From Flavobacteriaceae bacterium (GTDB lineage: Bacteria; Bacteroidota; Bacteroidia; Flavobacteriales; Flavobacteriaceae), in the NCBI GenBank assembly GCA_026988355.1, contig JALSLK010000086.1, positions 1-39,971 of the forward strand: a DNA stretch of 39,971 nucleotides, in the 5' to 3' direction. The stretch's first letter is position 1. The number at the start of each line of letters is the position of its first letter. The position numbers and the translations under genes are program-made. Shown piece by piece: positions 17,927 to 26,941 of this stretch. The notes under the pieces were generated by a model. It worked only from the letters and a program-made list of their open reading frames with translations. It was not told the DNA's origin and did not search any database.

Positions 17927-18889
17927 TTACTTTTTATTATAAATCGGTAAAATAACAAAAGCGAATGCTCCTAAAAGTAAAATCATTATGGTTTGAGAGG
18001 TCCAAATTAATAAACCGATAGAAGTACCAGCTTCTTCGGGAATCGCATAAAGGCTCAGTGCAGAAGCAACAAAAACGGGATAACCGCCAAGACCACCAGG
18101 AAAAAATATCATTGCAAATGTTCCAGCTACAAAACCAACAACAACAGCATTAATAGATAAGTTTGCTGTTTCAGGTAAAGCAAAAGAAGCAACATAAAAC
18201 ATCAACAAATACATTGCCCAAATAAAAAAAGAATGTGCAATAAATTGCCATTTATTCTCCATCTTTAATATGCTAAAAACACCATCTTTTAAACCGTCAA
18301 TAAAATTTTTAATTTTAAGTGCAAAAGTATTTTTAGACACTTTAATAAAACGATAAAAAAGAAATCCAAATCCTAAAAAAGCAACCAAATAAATAATTTT
18401 ATTAAGAGGATTAAAACCGTCTCTAAATAAGAAACTCTCAATTAAGTCTGCCTGTAAAAAAAAAGCAATAATAATAATTAGTAAAAGCATTAATAAATCT
18501 ACTATTCGTTCGGTAACTACCGTTCCAAAAGCTTTTTCAAAAGGAATAGCATCGTATTTATTTAGTGTCGTTGCTCTAGCTAATTCTCCAGATCTCGGAA
18601 TTACTAAATTAAAAAAATAAGCAATTAATACCGCTAAAACGCTATTCATATATTTGGGTTTATATCCCAAAGGTTTTAATAAAAATTGCCAACGATACGC
18701 TCTAGACAAATGACTTAATACAGCAAAAAACAAAGATAGAATTATCCAAAGATAATTTGCGTTTTTAAAATTGTATGCAATTTTATCAATTTGTTCTGGC
18801 GTAAATTTTTTAAAATAAAATCCAATTAGAGTAAATCCAATAACAACTGGAATAAGGATTAGCAAGATTTTTTTTATTTTTTTATTCAA
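17927..18889 (-). CDS. Lysylphosphatidylglycerol synthase TM-domain (flippase-like) membrane protein
   Basis: 320 residues with about eight membrane segments. It belongs to the LPG_synthase_TM / UPF0104 family: LSHLSRAYRWQFLLKPLGY, the SGELARATTLNKYDAIPFEKAFGTV segment with Arg, Glu and Thr, and the glycine-rich FFPGGLGGYPVF. Family members share the MprF flippase fold, and here there is no aminoacyl-transferase domain, so lipid or precursor translocation is inferred. The start is TTG at 18889, three bases after the panD stop; the next Met is only at about residue 80, inside the family domain. It is the third gene of the panC-panD operon, though its link to pantothenate is unclear. Confidence 0.88.
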   Translation of the reverse strand: MNKKIKKILLILIPVVIGFTLIGFYFKKFTPEQIDKIAYNFKNANYLWIILSLFFAVLSHLSRAYRWQFLLKPLGYKPKYMNSVLAVLIAYFFNLVIPRSGELARATTLNKYDAIPFEKAFGTVVTERIVDLLMLLLIIIIAFFLQADLIESFLFRDGFNPLNKIIYLVAFLGFGFLFYRFIKVSKNTFALKIKNFIDGLKDGVFSILKMENKWQFIAHSFFIWAMYLLMFYVASFALPETANLSINAVVVGFVAGTFAMIFFPGGLGGYPVFVASALSLYAIPEEAGTSIGLLIWTSQTIMILLLGAFAFVILPIYNKK

Positions 18890-18892
18890 AAT

Positions 18893-19240
18893 TTAAGTAA
18901 GTAAGTTTTTTTCGTTAGGAAAAACAAGAGAAGGTTTAAATTTTTTTGCTTCTTCAAAATCTAAGATTGCGAAGGTTATTAATATTAAAATATCTCCAAC
19001 AGCAACTAATCTTGAAGCAGCACCATTTAATGTAATCTCTCCACTTTTTCTAGGTCCAGGAATTACATACGTTTCTAAACGAGCACCGTTATCATTATTT
19101 ACAATCAATATTTTTTCGCCTTCAATAATATTAGCGGCATCCATTAAATCTTCATCAATGGTAATACTTCCAATATAGTTAAGATCAGCGCCTGTTACTC
19201 TAACTCTATGTATTTTCGATTTTACTACGGTTACTTGCAT
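18893..19240 (-). CDS. panD: Aspartate 1-decarboxylase precursor
   Basis: 115 residues. Converts L-aspartate to beta-alanine for pantothenate synthesis. It is made as a proenzyme cut between Gly24 and Ser25 (NYIGSITID) to give the pyruvoyl cofactor, exactly the canonical position. Lys9, the NGAR segment and [12 protein letters not shown] are conserved. YIGS replaces the more usual YEGS. It starts 20 bases after the panC stop and is followed at once by the flippase-like gene, consistent with one operon. Confidence 0.97.
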   Translation of the reverse strand: MQVTVVKSKIHRVRVTGADLNYIGSITIDEDLMDAANIIEGEKILIVNNDNGARLETYVIPGPRKSGEITLNGAASRLVAVGDILILITFAILDFEEAKKFKPSLVFPNEKNLLT

Positions 19241-19260
19241 GGTACAAAATTACTACTTTT

Positions 19261-20100
19261 TTATAAACTCAGATTATCAATTAGTCTAATTTCTCCAGCA
19301 AAAACTGCCAAGAAGGCTCTATAATCTTTGTTTTTTTTCTTTTTTAGGACTTCTTTTAAAGTTTCTTCATCGGCAATTACAAAATATTCTAATTTTAAAA
19401 TAGGATGTTTTTTAAATTTCTTTTTTACCCATTTACTTACTTTTTTAGCACTTTTTGTAAGAAATTTTTTCTTTGCTTTTTTTAATATTTTATAAATAAA
19501 AGGAGCAGCATCTCTATATTCTGAAGTTAATCTCGTATTTCTAGAACTCATTGCTAAACCATCTTTTTCTCTAAAAATTGCACAACCAACTACTTTTATT
19601 GGCAAACGTTCTATTGCAACTAATTTTTTAATGATTTGTAATTGTTGGAAGTCCTTTTCGCCAAAATAAGCAGTATTTGGCTTTACGATTTCAAATAATC
19701 GTTTTACAATTGTACCAACACCATCAAAATGACCATCTCTAAACTTTCCTTCCATTTCATGCTCAATACCACCAAAATTAAAATGTTGGGAATTTATATT
19801 TTTAGCATATATTTCTTCTACGGTAGGTATAAAAACGATATCACAATCTACTTTTTTTAATAAATCTAAATCCGCATCTATAGTTCTTGGATATTTAATT
19901 AAATCTGCATCATTATCAAATTGAGTAGGATTAATAAATATACTAACAACAACCAAATCATTTTCTTTTTTCGCTTTTTTAATTAAAGATAAATGTCCTT
20001 CGTGTAAAGCACCCATTGTAGGAACAAAGGCAATTGATTTCTCTTTACAAAAAGGAAATAGGTGTTTTTGTATGGACAAAATAGATTCAAATACTTGCAT
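19261..20100 (-). CDS. panC: Pantothenate synthetase (pantoate-beta-alanine ligase)
   Basis: 279 residues. Joins pantoate and beta-alanine with ATP. Seen: FVPTMGALHEGHLSLI with the HxGH motif, SIFINPTQF for pantoate/ATP contacts, GVGTIVKRLFEIVKPNTAYFGEKDFQQL, and AMSSRNTRLT in place of the KMSKS loop. A lysine-rich insertion (KKAKKKFLTKSAKKVSKWVK) lies in the C-terminal domain, as in other low-GC relatives. First gene of the panC-panD operon and divergent from the GT5-like gene, with 178 bases between them. Confidence 0.97.
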   Translation of the reverse strand: MQVFESILSIQKHLFPFCKEKSIAFVPTMGALHEGHLSLIKKAKKENDLVVVSIFINPTQFDNDADLIKYPRTIDADLDLLKKVDCDIVFIPTVEEIYAKNINSQHFNFGGIEHEMEGKFRDGHFDGVGTIVKRLFEIVKPNTAYFGEKDFQQLQIIKKLVAIERLPIKVVGCAIFREKDGLAMSSRNTRLTSEYRDAAPFIYKILKKAKKKFLTKSAKKVSKWVKKKFKKHPILKLEYFVIADEETLKEVLKKKKNKDYRAFLAVFAGEIRLIDNLSL

Positions 20101-20170
20101 TACAAATGTTAATTAGTAGTTAAAAGGGTGTAAACTTACTATTTTAAAGTGAATTTAATACAAAATTTCG

Positions 20171-20178
20171 TATTTTTG
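20171..20178 (+). promoter_or_regulatory. -7 promoter box of the GT5-DUF4270-glmS operon
   Basis: TATTTTTG fits TAnnTTTG. It implies a leader of about 95 bases before the ATG at 20279. Confidence 0.45.
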
Positions 20179-20278
20179 CCGATGTTATCAATATTAACAA
20201 AGGTATAATATTAAAGACAATACCATTATAAATTGTATAAAACGCCATCCTTCTAAATTAAATTAGTAAACAAGCAAA

Positions 20279-21082
20279 ATGAAAGATAAAAAAATATTAT
20301 ATATTTCATCAGAAATGATGCCTTATTTACCAGAGACAAAAACTTCTAAAATGAGCTTTGAAGTGGCAAGAAAAATGAATCAAAAGGGTGCACAAATTAG
20401 AGTATTTATGCCTCGTTTTGGATTAATAAACGAACGTAGACATCAATTACACGAAGTAATTCGGTTATCTGGTATGAATTTAATAATTAACGATATAGAT
20501 ATGCCTTTAATAATTAAAGTAGCATCTATTCCTAAAGAAAGAATGCAAGTATACTTTATAGATAATGACGAATATTTTAAACGAAAAGCAACCTTTACTA
20601 ACGAAGATGAAAGTTTATTTGAAGACAATGACGAACGTGCTATTTTCTTTGCGAAGGGAGTCATTGAAACCGTAAAAAAATTAAATTGGTCGCCAGATAT
20701 TATCCATATTCATGGATGGATGGCTGCACTTGTACCATTATACTTAAAAGAATATTTTAAAAATGACTCTCTATTTACCGATAGTAAAGTTGTTCTTTCC
20801 GTTTATAACGAACCTTATAAAGGCGAATTAAATAGCGATTTGATAAATAAGATTGATTTTGATGGTATTGAAAAAAATAAATTGACTGTTTTAGAAAAAC
20901 CAACCTATGACAATCTTTCAAAAATTGCAATCGAAAATGCCGATGCAATTATTAAAGGTAGTGAAACATTATCAGACGAAGTAACCTCTTTTTTAAGTAA
21001 TATAGATAAACCTATTCTTGAATACCAATCCGAAGAGGAGTTTGTCGAAACATATATGGATTTTTATCAAAATCAAATTTAA
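20279..21082 (+). CDS. Short glycogen/starch-synthase-like protein (GT5 N-terminal domain only)
   Basis: 267 residues aligning only with the N-terminal Rossmann half of GT5 glycogen synthases (about 480 residues). The nucleotide-sugar half of the GT-B fold is missing. Family landmarks remain: KKILYISSEMMPYLPETK at the start, HIHGWMAALVPLYLKEYF for HxHDW, and NADAIIKGSETLSDEV. The KTGGL glucosyl-donor motif is replaced by KTSKM. With half the active site gone, real glycogen synthase activity is unlikely despite the usual name; a regulatory or binding role is more plausible (inference). First gene of an operon: DUF4270 starts 27 bases later, then glmS after 3 bases, hinting at a role in amino-sugar or envelope metabolism. 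Confidence 0.85.
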   Translation: MKDKKILYISSEMMPYLPETKTSKMSFEVARKMNQKGAQIRVFMPRFGLINERRHQLHEVIRLSGMNLIINDIDMPLIIKVASIPKERMQVYFIDNDEYFKRKATFTNEDESLFEDNDERAIFFAKGVIETVKKLNWSPDIIHIHGWMAALVPLYLKEYFKNDSLFTDSKVVLSVYNEPYKGELNSDLINKIDFDGIEKNKLTVLEKPTYDNLSKIAIENADAIIKGSETLSDEVTSFLSNIDKPILEYQSEEEFVETYMDFYQNQI

Positions 21083-21109
21083 AGAAACAAATTATTTTTT
21101 ATTTTACCT

Positions 21110-22711
21110 ATGACTACTAAAATTGTAACTTTTTTAAAGTACCTTTCTATTGTATTATTTCTTTTTATAAGCACTATTTCTTGCGAAAAAGATTTTGAAA
21201 ACGTTGGCGGAAAACTTGTTGATAATGGTGTGTTTAATACAAAAAAAATAGATGTAGATTTAATCTCATATTCTAAAAATATAGAAGCCTCAAGAGTGGA
21301 TAATATTCGCTTTTTAGCATCGGGAGTTTTTAATACACCAATAACGTTTGGAATATATAAAACCAATGAATTTGGTTTATTAAAAGCATCTATAGCAACA
21401 CAAATTTTATTACCTTCTTCTACAATTGATTGGGGAAGTGAACTAAATTTAGACGCAGCTTATATAGAAATTCCTTATGATGCTACAAGAGAAGCCAATG
21501 TAGAAGGAAAACCAAAATTCAAATTAAATAACATTTTTGGAGATGCAGATGCTAGTTATCAAATAAGAGTATCTCGATTAGAAACCTATTTAAATTTGTT
21601 AAATCCATTAGATCCTTCAAAAGCGAATACATACTATTCCAATGAAGTTTTTAATACTTCAGACGAATTATATCCTTGGACAAACTTTACACCAAATGCA
21701 AACGACACCGTTTTGTATTTTGATAGAACCATGTTAGATGATAATTACAATCCAATTGAAGTAATGGATTCTATAAAAAGAACAGACTTAAATCCTTTTA
21801 TTAGAATTCCATTAGATAAAGATCTTATTAACGATACTTTTTTTAATATTACAAACCGACCACATTTCGATAATATAAATGATTTTTTAACATTCTTTAG
21901 AGGTTTTTTTATTGAAGTAAAAGGTATTAACGGCTCTGCCATGTTTTTAGACTTATCTAAAGCAAGTCTAAAATTATATTATACTAATACAGAAACAGAA
22001 ACAGATAGTAATAATGTTGTTATATCTAAGGTTAGAACCAAAGAAACACTTATTTTTCCATTTGCAGGAAGTAATAAAGGAATACGAACAAACGCTTTTG
22101 AAAGAGATTATAGTGGCTCTACGGTAGAAAATTTTATAGATTTTCCAAATACAGTCGCAGGAGAAAAAAAAATATACATACAAGGAGCACAAGGATCTAT
22201 GGCAATTATTGATTTATTCCAAAACATAAATATTGATGAATTAAGAGATAAAAATTGGCTGATAAACGAAGCAAGTTTAATCTTAAATATTGATCAAGAT
22301 GCTAGTGGAACCACAGTGCCACCAAGATTGTTTCTCTATAAATTAGATCCAGACGAAACAAATGATGAAAATGAAAATGCACAAATTTTAGATATGATGA
22401 CCGAAGGTCCAGATAGATTAAATGGTTTTTTACAAAAAGATGGAGATGATAATCCAGTAAAATATAAAATAAATATTACCGATTATATTTCCGAAATTTT
22501 AAAGAAAGAAGATTTTACCACACCATCCAAATTAGGACTTAAACTATACCACGCAACCGACATACCAATAACTACAATTGATACTATAATAGAAGATTAT
22601 AATTGGGATCCAAGAGGTGTTGTACTTTATGGAAATCGATATGTAGAAACCGATACAGATTATAATAAAAGATTAAAATTAGAAATACACTATACAGAAA
22701 TAAACGAATAA
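21110..22711 (+). CDS. DUF4270 lipoprotein
   Basis: 533 residues. An N-terminal hydrophobic segment ends in a lipobox-like STISC (Cys24), followed by EKDFENVGG. The acidic residues after Cys resemble the Bacteroidota surface lipoprotein export signal. The rest matches DUF4270 in style: a beta-rich domain with IDVDLISYSKNIEASRVDNI, repeated aromatic-Asn stretches and the C-terminal LGLKLYHATD and RLKLEIHYTE. Function of the family is unknown. Placement between the GT5-like gene and glmS is common in flavobacteria (established neighbourhood, from memory). Stop to glmS start is three bases, so translation is probably coupled. Confidence 0.88.
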   Translation: MTTKIVTFLKYLSIVLFLFISTISCEKDFENVGGKLVDNGVFNTKKIDVDLISYSKNIEASRVDNIRFLASGVFNTPITFGIYKTNEFGLLKASIATQILLPSSTIDWGSELNLDAAYIEIPYDATREANVEGKPKFKLNNIFGDADASYQIRVSRLETYLNLLNPLDPSKANTYYSNEVFNTSDELYPWTNFTPNANDTVLYFDRTMLDDNYNPIEVMDSIKRTDLNPFIRIPLDKDLINDTFFNITNRPHFDNINDFLTFFRGFFIEVKGINGSAMFLDLSKASLKLYYTNTETETDSNNVVISKVRTKETLIFPFAGSNKGIRTNAFERDYSGSTVENFIDFPNTVAGEKKIYIQGAQGSMAIIDLFQNINIDELRDKNWLINEASLILNIDQDASGTTVPPRLFLYKLDPDETNDENENAQILDMMTEGPDRLNGFLQKDGDDNPVKYKINITDYISEILKKEDFTTPSKLGLKLYHATDIPITTIDTIIEDYNWDPRGVVLYGNRYVETDTDYNKRLKLEIHYTEINE

Positions 22712-22714
22712 TAT

Positions 22715-24568
22715 ATGTGTGGAATTGCAGGTTATATAGGTTATCGAGATGCGTATCCAATAATAATAAATGGACTAAAACGTCTAGAATATAGAGGTTA
22801 TGATAGTGCAGGACTAATATTATACGATGGTAAAGACCTAAAAATGTCTAAAACCAAAGGAAAAGTTTCTAATCTAGAAAAAAAAGTGCAAACAGATATT
22901 ACCACAACAGGAAATATAGGTTTTGGTCATACAAGGTGGGCAACACATGGTGTGCCTAACGATGTAAACTCACATCCGCATTTTTCAGAATCCGAAAATT
23001 TAGCAATCATACATAATGGAATTATAGAAAACTACGATACCATAAAAAAAGAATTGATAAATAGAGGATATACTTTTAAAAGCGATACAGATACCGAAGT
23101 ATTAGTAAATCTAATTGAAGAAGTAAAAAAACAAAAAGACGTAAAATTAGGAAAAGCAGTACAAATAGCACTAAATGAAGTTGTAGGAGCATTTGCAATA
23201 GTTGTTTTTGATAAAACAAAACCGAATGAATTTGTTGTTGCTAAATTAGGAAGTCCAATAGCAATTGGAATAGGAGACAATAATAAAGAATTTTTTGTAG
23301 CATCCGATGCATCGCCATTTATAGAATATACGAAAAATGCAATCTATTTAGAAGATGGAGAACTGGCAATACTAAAAGTAGGAAAAGCCATTAAAATCCG
23401 AAAAATAAAAGACGATTCGTTAGTAGATGCAAATATTTTACAATTAAAACTAAATTTAGAGCAAATCGAAAAAGGAGGTTACGACCACTTTATGCTTAAA
23501 GAAATTCACGAACAACCAAAAGCAATAACAGATACTTTTAGAGGAAGACTATTGGCTAACGAAGGAATTATTCGCATGTCAGGAATAGACGATAATATAC
23601 AACGGTTTTTAAATGCAAATCGTATTATTATAGTTGGTTGTGGAACATCGTGGCATGCAGGTTTAGTAGCAGAATATTTATTTGAAGATATCGCTAGAAT
23701 ACCAGTAGAAGTAGAATATGGTTCCGAATTTAGATACAGAAATCCAATAATTACAGAAAACGATATTGTAATTGCAATATCACAATCTGGAGAAACAGCA
23801 GATACACTAGCTGCCATAAAAATGGCAAAAGAAAAAGGAGCGTTTGTATTTGGAGTATGTAATGTAGTAGGTTCATCTATCGCAAGAGAAACAGATGCAG
23901 GAGCATACACACACGCAGGCCCAGAAATAGGCGTAGCATCCACAAAAGCCTTTACAACACAAATAACATTATTAACTTTAATTGCTTTGAAATTAGGAGA
24001 AGCAAGAGGAACATTATCCAAAACAGCATATCATACGTATTTACAAGAAATGGAATTAATTCCGAATAAAGTAAAAGCACTATTAGATATAAATGATAAA
24101 GTAAAATACATTGCAAGTATTTATAAAGATGCAACAAACTTTTTATATCTAGGAAGAGGATTTAATTTTCCTGTAGCATTAGAAGGAGCATTAAAATTAA
24201 AAGAAATTTCATACATTCATGCAGAAGGATATCCAGCTGCAGAAATGAAACATGGACCAATTGCACTAATTGACGAAAATATGCCAATAGTTGTGATAGC
24301 AACAAAAAAAGGGCATTACGAAAAAGTTGTAAGCAATATACAAGAAATAAAATCTAGAAATGGTAAAATAATAGCAGTAGTTACCGAGGGAGATACTACC
24401 GTAAAAGAAATAGCAGATCACGTTATCGAAATACCAGAAACAGAAGAAGGCTTAACACCTTTATTAACAACAATTCCGCTACAATTATTATCTTACCATA
24501 TCGCAGTAATGCTAGAAAAAAATGTAGACCAACCAAGAAATTTAGCAAAATCTGTAACGGTAGAATAA
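22715..24568 (+). CDS. glmS: Glutamine-fructose-6-phosphate aminotransferase (isomerizing)
   Basis: 617 residues including Met1. Makes glucosamine-6-phosphate from fructose-6-phosphate and glutamine, the first step to UDP-GlcNAc, peptidoglycan and LPS. The Ntn glutaminase domain starts MCGIAGYIG with nucleophile Cys2; RLEYRGYDSAG and GHTRWATHG follow. Two SIS domains show GCGTSWHAG, SQSGETADTLAA and GVASTKAFTTQ. The C-terminal tail LAKSVTVE is the conserved end that forms the ammonia channel and sugar site. It is the third gene of the operon; its stop TAA overlaps the ATG of a small ORF (TAATG). No ribozyme-like leader is present. Confidence 0.98.
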   Translation: MCGIAGYIGYRDAYPIIINGLKRLEYRGYDSAGLILYDGKDLKMSKTKGKVSNLEKKVQTDITTTGNIGFGHTRWATHGVPNDVNSHPHFSESENLAIIHNGIIENYDTIKKELINRGYTFKSDTDTEVLVNLIEEVKKQKDVKLGKAVQIALNEVVGAFAIVVFDKTKPNEFVVAKLGSPIAIGIGDNNKEFFVASDASPFIEYTKNAIYLEDGELAILKVGKAIKIRKIKDDSLVDANILQLKLNLEQIEKGGYDHFMLKEIHEQPKAITDTFRGRLLANEGIIRMSGIDDNIQRFLNANRIIIVGCGTSWHAGLVAEYLFEDIARIPVEVEYGSEFRYRNPIITENDIVIAISQSGETADTLAAIKMAKEKGAFVFGVCNVVGSSIARETDAGAYTHAGPEIGVASTKAFTTQITLLTLIALKLGEARGTLSKTAYHTYLQEMELIPNKVKALLDINDKVKYIASIYKDATNFLYLGRGFNFPVALEGALKLKEISYIHAEGYPAAEMKHGPIALIDENMPIVVIATKKGHYEKVVSNIQEIKSRNGKIIAVVTEGDTTVKEIADHVIEIPETEEGLTPLLTTIPLQLLSYHIAVMLEKNVDQPRNLAKSVTVE

Positions 24569-24702
24569 TGGATTTTAAACGTCTAAATAAAAGAAAAAAA
24601 CCAAATAATAAAAGAGGCATTGTTATGGTAATTCTTTTGTTTATTATTATCTATTTTTGGTATAATGCAGAGCGAATAATAAGCTTGTTGTTCCAAAAAT
24701 AA
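24568..24702 (+). CDS. Small single-pass membrane peptide (44 residues) after glmS
   Basis: ATG overlaps the last base of the glmS stop (TAATG), a pattern typical of translational coupling. The product is MDFKRLNKRKKPNNKR, a basic N-terminus, followed by one hydrophobic helix (IVMVILLFIIIYFWY, about residues 18-32) and a short tail ending in LLFQK. By the positive-inside rule the N-terminus is cytoplasmic. I do not recognise a family. Its location suggests a role linked to GlmS or envelope synthesis (inference). Confidence 0.65.
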   Translation: MDFKRLNKRKKPNNKRGIVMVILLFIIIYFWYNAERIISLLFQK

Positions 24703-24767
24703 ATACCTTTTCTTTACTTTTTGTAAACAGCCTTTTTAATTAAACTCTAGTTTTTAAAAGAAAGTAT

Positions 24768-24775
24768 TATCTTTG
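24768..24775 (+). promoter_or_regulatory. -7 promoter box of the amidase-carboxypeptidase pair
   Basis: TATCTTTG fits TAnnTTTG and ends 22 bases before the amidase ATG. Confidence 0.5.
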
Positions 24776-24797
24776 GATAATAACTTAATTATAAAAA

Positions 24798-25463
24798 ATG
24801 AAGAACGTATTCATTTCCTTTAGTCTTTTATTTCTAACTTTTAGTATGCAATCGCAAAATAGAATTGTAGATAAACCAATTATTTTTAACGAAAATAGAA
24901 CACTACTTACTTTAGAATATCTAGAAACACATTATGGATTAAAACAAGTAGAACCAACAATTACACCAAAAATAATTGTTTTACATTGGACGAATATCCC
25001 GACTCTTAAAAAATCATTTCAAGCATTTTATAAAGAAAAATTACCAAATTGGAGACCAGATATTAAAAATGCAAGTAGTCTTAATGTTTCCTCACATTTT
25101 TTGGTAGATCAAGATGGTACTATTTACCGCTTAATGCCAGAAACAATAATGGCAAGACATGTAATAGGATTAAACCATTGTGCAATAGGTATAGAAAATG
25201 TAGGAGGAAATAAAGGCAATCCGCTAACACAAAAACAACAAGAAGCTAATATTTGGTTGGTAAACTATTTAGCAAAAAAATATGCTATAGATTATGTCAT
25301 TGGACATTACGAATATACCAATTTTGAAAATCATGAATTGTGGTTAGAAAAAGATAAAGGATATCGAACATACAAAGTCGATCCAGGAAAAAAATTCTTA
25401 AAAGCAGTAAAAGAAGCTACGAAACAGTATTCTTTTAAACCAACACCACAAAATAAAAATTAA
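24798..25463 (+). CDS. N-acetylmuramoyl-L-alanine amidase (Amidase_2 type)
   Basis: 221 residues with a signal peptide (about 1-19, MQSQ). Zinc amidase cutting the sugar-peptide bond of peptidoglycan. Seen: IIVLHWTNIPT with zinc ligand His63, SSHFLVDQDGTIYRLMPE, AIGIENVGGNKG, the GHYEYTN histidine region, and DPGKKF with the Asp that takes the third ligand place. Muropeptide recycling or wall remodelling in the periplasm is the expected role. It starts an operon with the M14 carboxypeptidase, one base between stop and next ATG, suggesting joint turnover of wall peptides or scavenging. Confidence 0.92.
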   Translation: MKNVFISFSLLFLTFSMQSQNRIVDKPIIFNENRTLLTLEYLETHYGLKQVEPTITPKIIVLHWTNIPTLKKSFQAFYKEKLPNWRPDIKNASSLNVSSHFLVDQDGTIYRLMPETIMARHVIGLNHCAIGIENVGGNKGNPLTQKQQEANIWLVNYLAKKYAIDYVIGHYEYTNFENHELWLEKDKGYRTYKVDPGKKFLKAVKEATKQYSFKPTPQNKN

Positions 25464-25464
25464 C

Positions 25465-26925
25465 ATGAAAAACATACTGCTATTTTTAATTTTATCGATA
25501 AGTATAACCCTTGTTGGTCAACAAAAAGAAATAACAACCAAATTATACGATTCGTACAATAAGTATAAAGAAACAACATTAGATAAAAGACGTATAAAAT
25601 ACAAAGACATACAACCGTTAATTACAAAACTTAAACGTAATTCAAAATATACCGTTCAAAAATTAGGAGAGTCTATTGAAGGAAGAAACATCCATTTAAT
25701 AAGTATTGGTACAGGAAAAATAAATGTTTTTTTATGGTCACAAATGCACGGAAACGAATCGACAGCGACACAAGCAATATTTGATATTTTGCATTTTTTA
25801 AATGGTACCGATTTTAAAAAGGAAAAGGAAGAAATATTAAAAAATACAACCTTGCATTTTTTGCCAATGTTAAATCCAGATGGAGCAGAAGTCTACACAA
25901 GACGAAATCGTTTAGGGATAGATATTAACCGAGATGCATTACGCTTACAAGCACCAGAAAGTAAAATTTTAAAACGAGTACGAGATAGTTTACAAGCAGA
26001 CTTTGGATTTAACCTACACGACCAAAGTACCTACTATAATGCAGAAAGAACAGATAAACCAGCAACCATATCGTATTTGGCACCAGCATATAATTACGAA
26101 AAAGAAATTAATACTGTAAGAGCAGATGCCATGCGTATTATTGTTTTTATGAATACCATTATCCAAAAATATGCACCAGGACAAGTTGGTAGGTATAATG
26201 ACGATTTTGAACCTCGTGCTTTTGGAGATAATATTCAAAAATGGGGAACGAGTACCATTTTAATAGAATCTGGAGGTTTTTTAAACGATCCCGAAAAACA
26301 AGAAATAAGAAAGCTAAATTATGTATCTATTTTAGCAGCTATCTATACTATTGCAAACGGAAATTATAAAAAAATAGCAATAGAAGAATATGAAAAAATA
26401 CCAGAAAACGATCGAAAATTGTTTGATGTAAAAATTAAAGGAGTAAATTATAATTTATTAGGAAAAAATTATATTCTTGATATCGGAATTAACCATTACG
26501 AAATTGATAATGCAAACCATAATGATTTTTATACCATAAGTCACATTAAAGATGTAGGCGATTTATCTACCTATTATGGATACCAAACTATGGACGCTTC
26601 TGGCTATACCATTGTAAACGGAAAAATATATCCAAATACATTAAAAAATAAAAAGGAATTAAATAAACTAGATATTTACAAGCTCCTGCAACTTGGCTAT
26701 ACATATATAAAAGTAAAGCAATTACCATTTAAAAGAGAAACAACATCTCCAATAAATATGGTAAGTACACGGTTTACAGCTCCACAACTTAGCATATTAG
26801 AAGGAGATAATCCAAATTTTTTACTACAAAAAAATGGAGAAATTACACATGCAATAATTAATGGTTATCTAATAGATTTAAAAACTAAAAAAGGTAATTT
26901 TAAGAATGGTTTAATTTTTAGGTAG
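25465..26925 (+). CDS. M14-family zinc carboxypeptidase
   Basis: 486 residues, signal peptide about 1-18 (LVGQ). The M14 fold is shown by QMHGNESTAT with zinc ligands His95 and Glu98, third ligand His185 in NLHDQ, the RRNRLGIDINRDAL segment containing the substrate-binding Asn-Arg, and catalytic Glu268 in ILIESGGF. The C-terminal about 150 residues (after NGNYKKI) form an extra domain I do not recognise. An exported peptidase removing C-terminal residues, or a murein-peptide cleaving enzyme given the amidase next to it, is inferred. Its 3' end is 16 bases from the convergent dacB. Confidence 0.92.
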   Translation: MKNILLFLILSISITLVGQQKEITTKLYDSYNKYKETTLDKRRIKYKDIQPLITKLKRNSKYTVQKLGESIEGRNIHLISIGTGKINVFLWSQMHGNESTATQAIFDILHFLNGTDFKKEKEEILKNTTLHFLPMLNPDGAEVYTRRNRLGIDINRDALRLQAPESKILKRVRDSLQADFGFNLHDQSTYYNAERTDKPATISYLAPAYNYEKEINTVRADAMRIIVFMNTIIQKYAPGQVGRYNDDFEPRAFGDNIQKWGTSTILIESGGFLNDPEKQEIRKLNYVSILAAIYTIANGNYKKIAIEEYEKIPENDRKLFDVKIKGVNYNLLGKNYILDIGINHYEIDNANHNDFYTISHIKDVGDLSTYYGYQTMDASGYTIVNGKIYPNTLKNKKELNKLDIYKLLQLGYTYIKVKQLPFKRETTSPINMVSTRFTAPQLSILEGDNPNFLLQKNGEITHAIINGYLIDLKTKKGNFKNGLIFR

Positions 26926-26941
26926 GTTTAGTTTAGCAGGC

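Noticed and set aside
22692..22714. A glmS ribozyme or riboswitch upstream of glmS
   Set aside because: Only three bases separate the DUF4270 stop from the glmS start, and no leader structure exists there.
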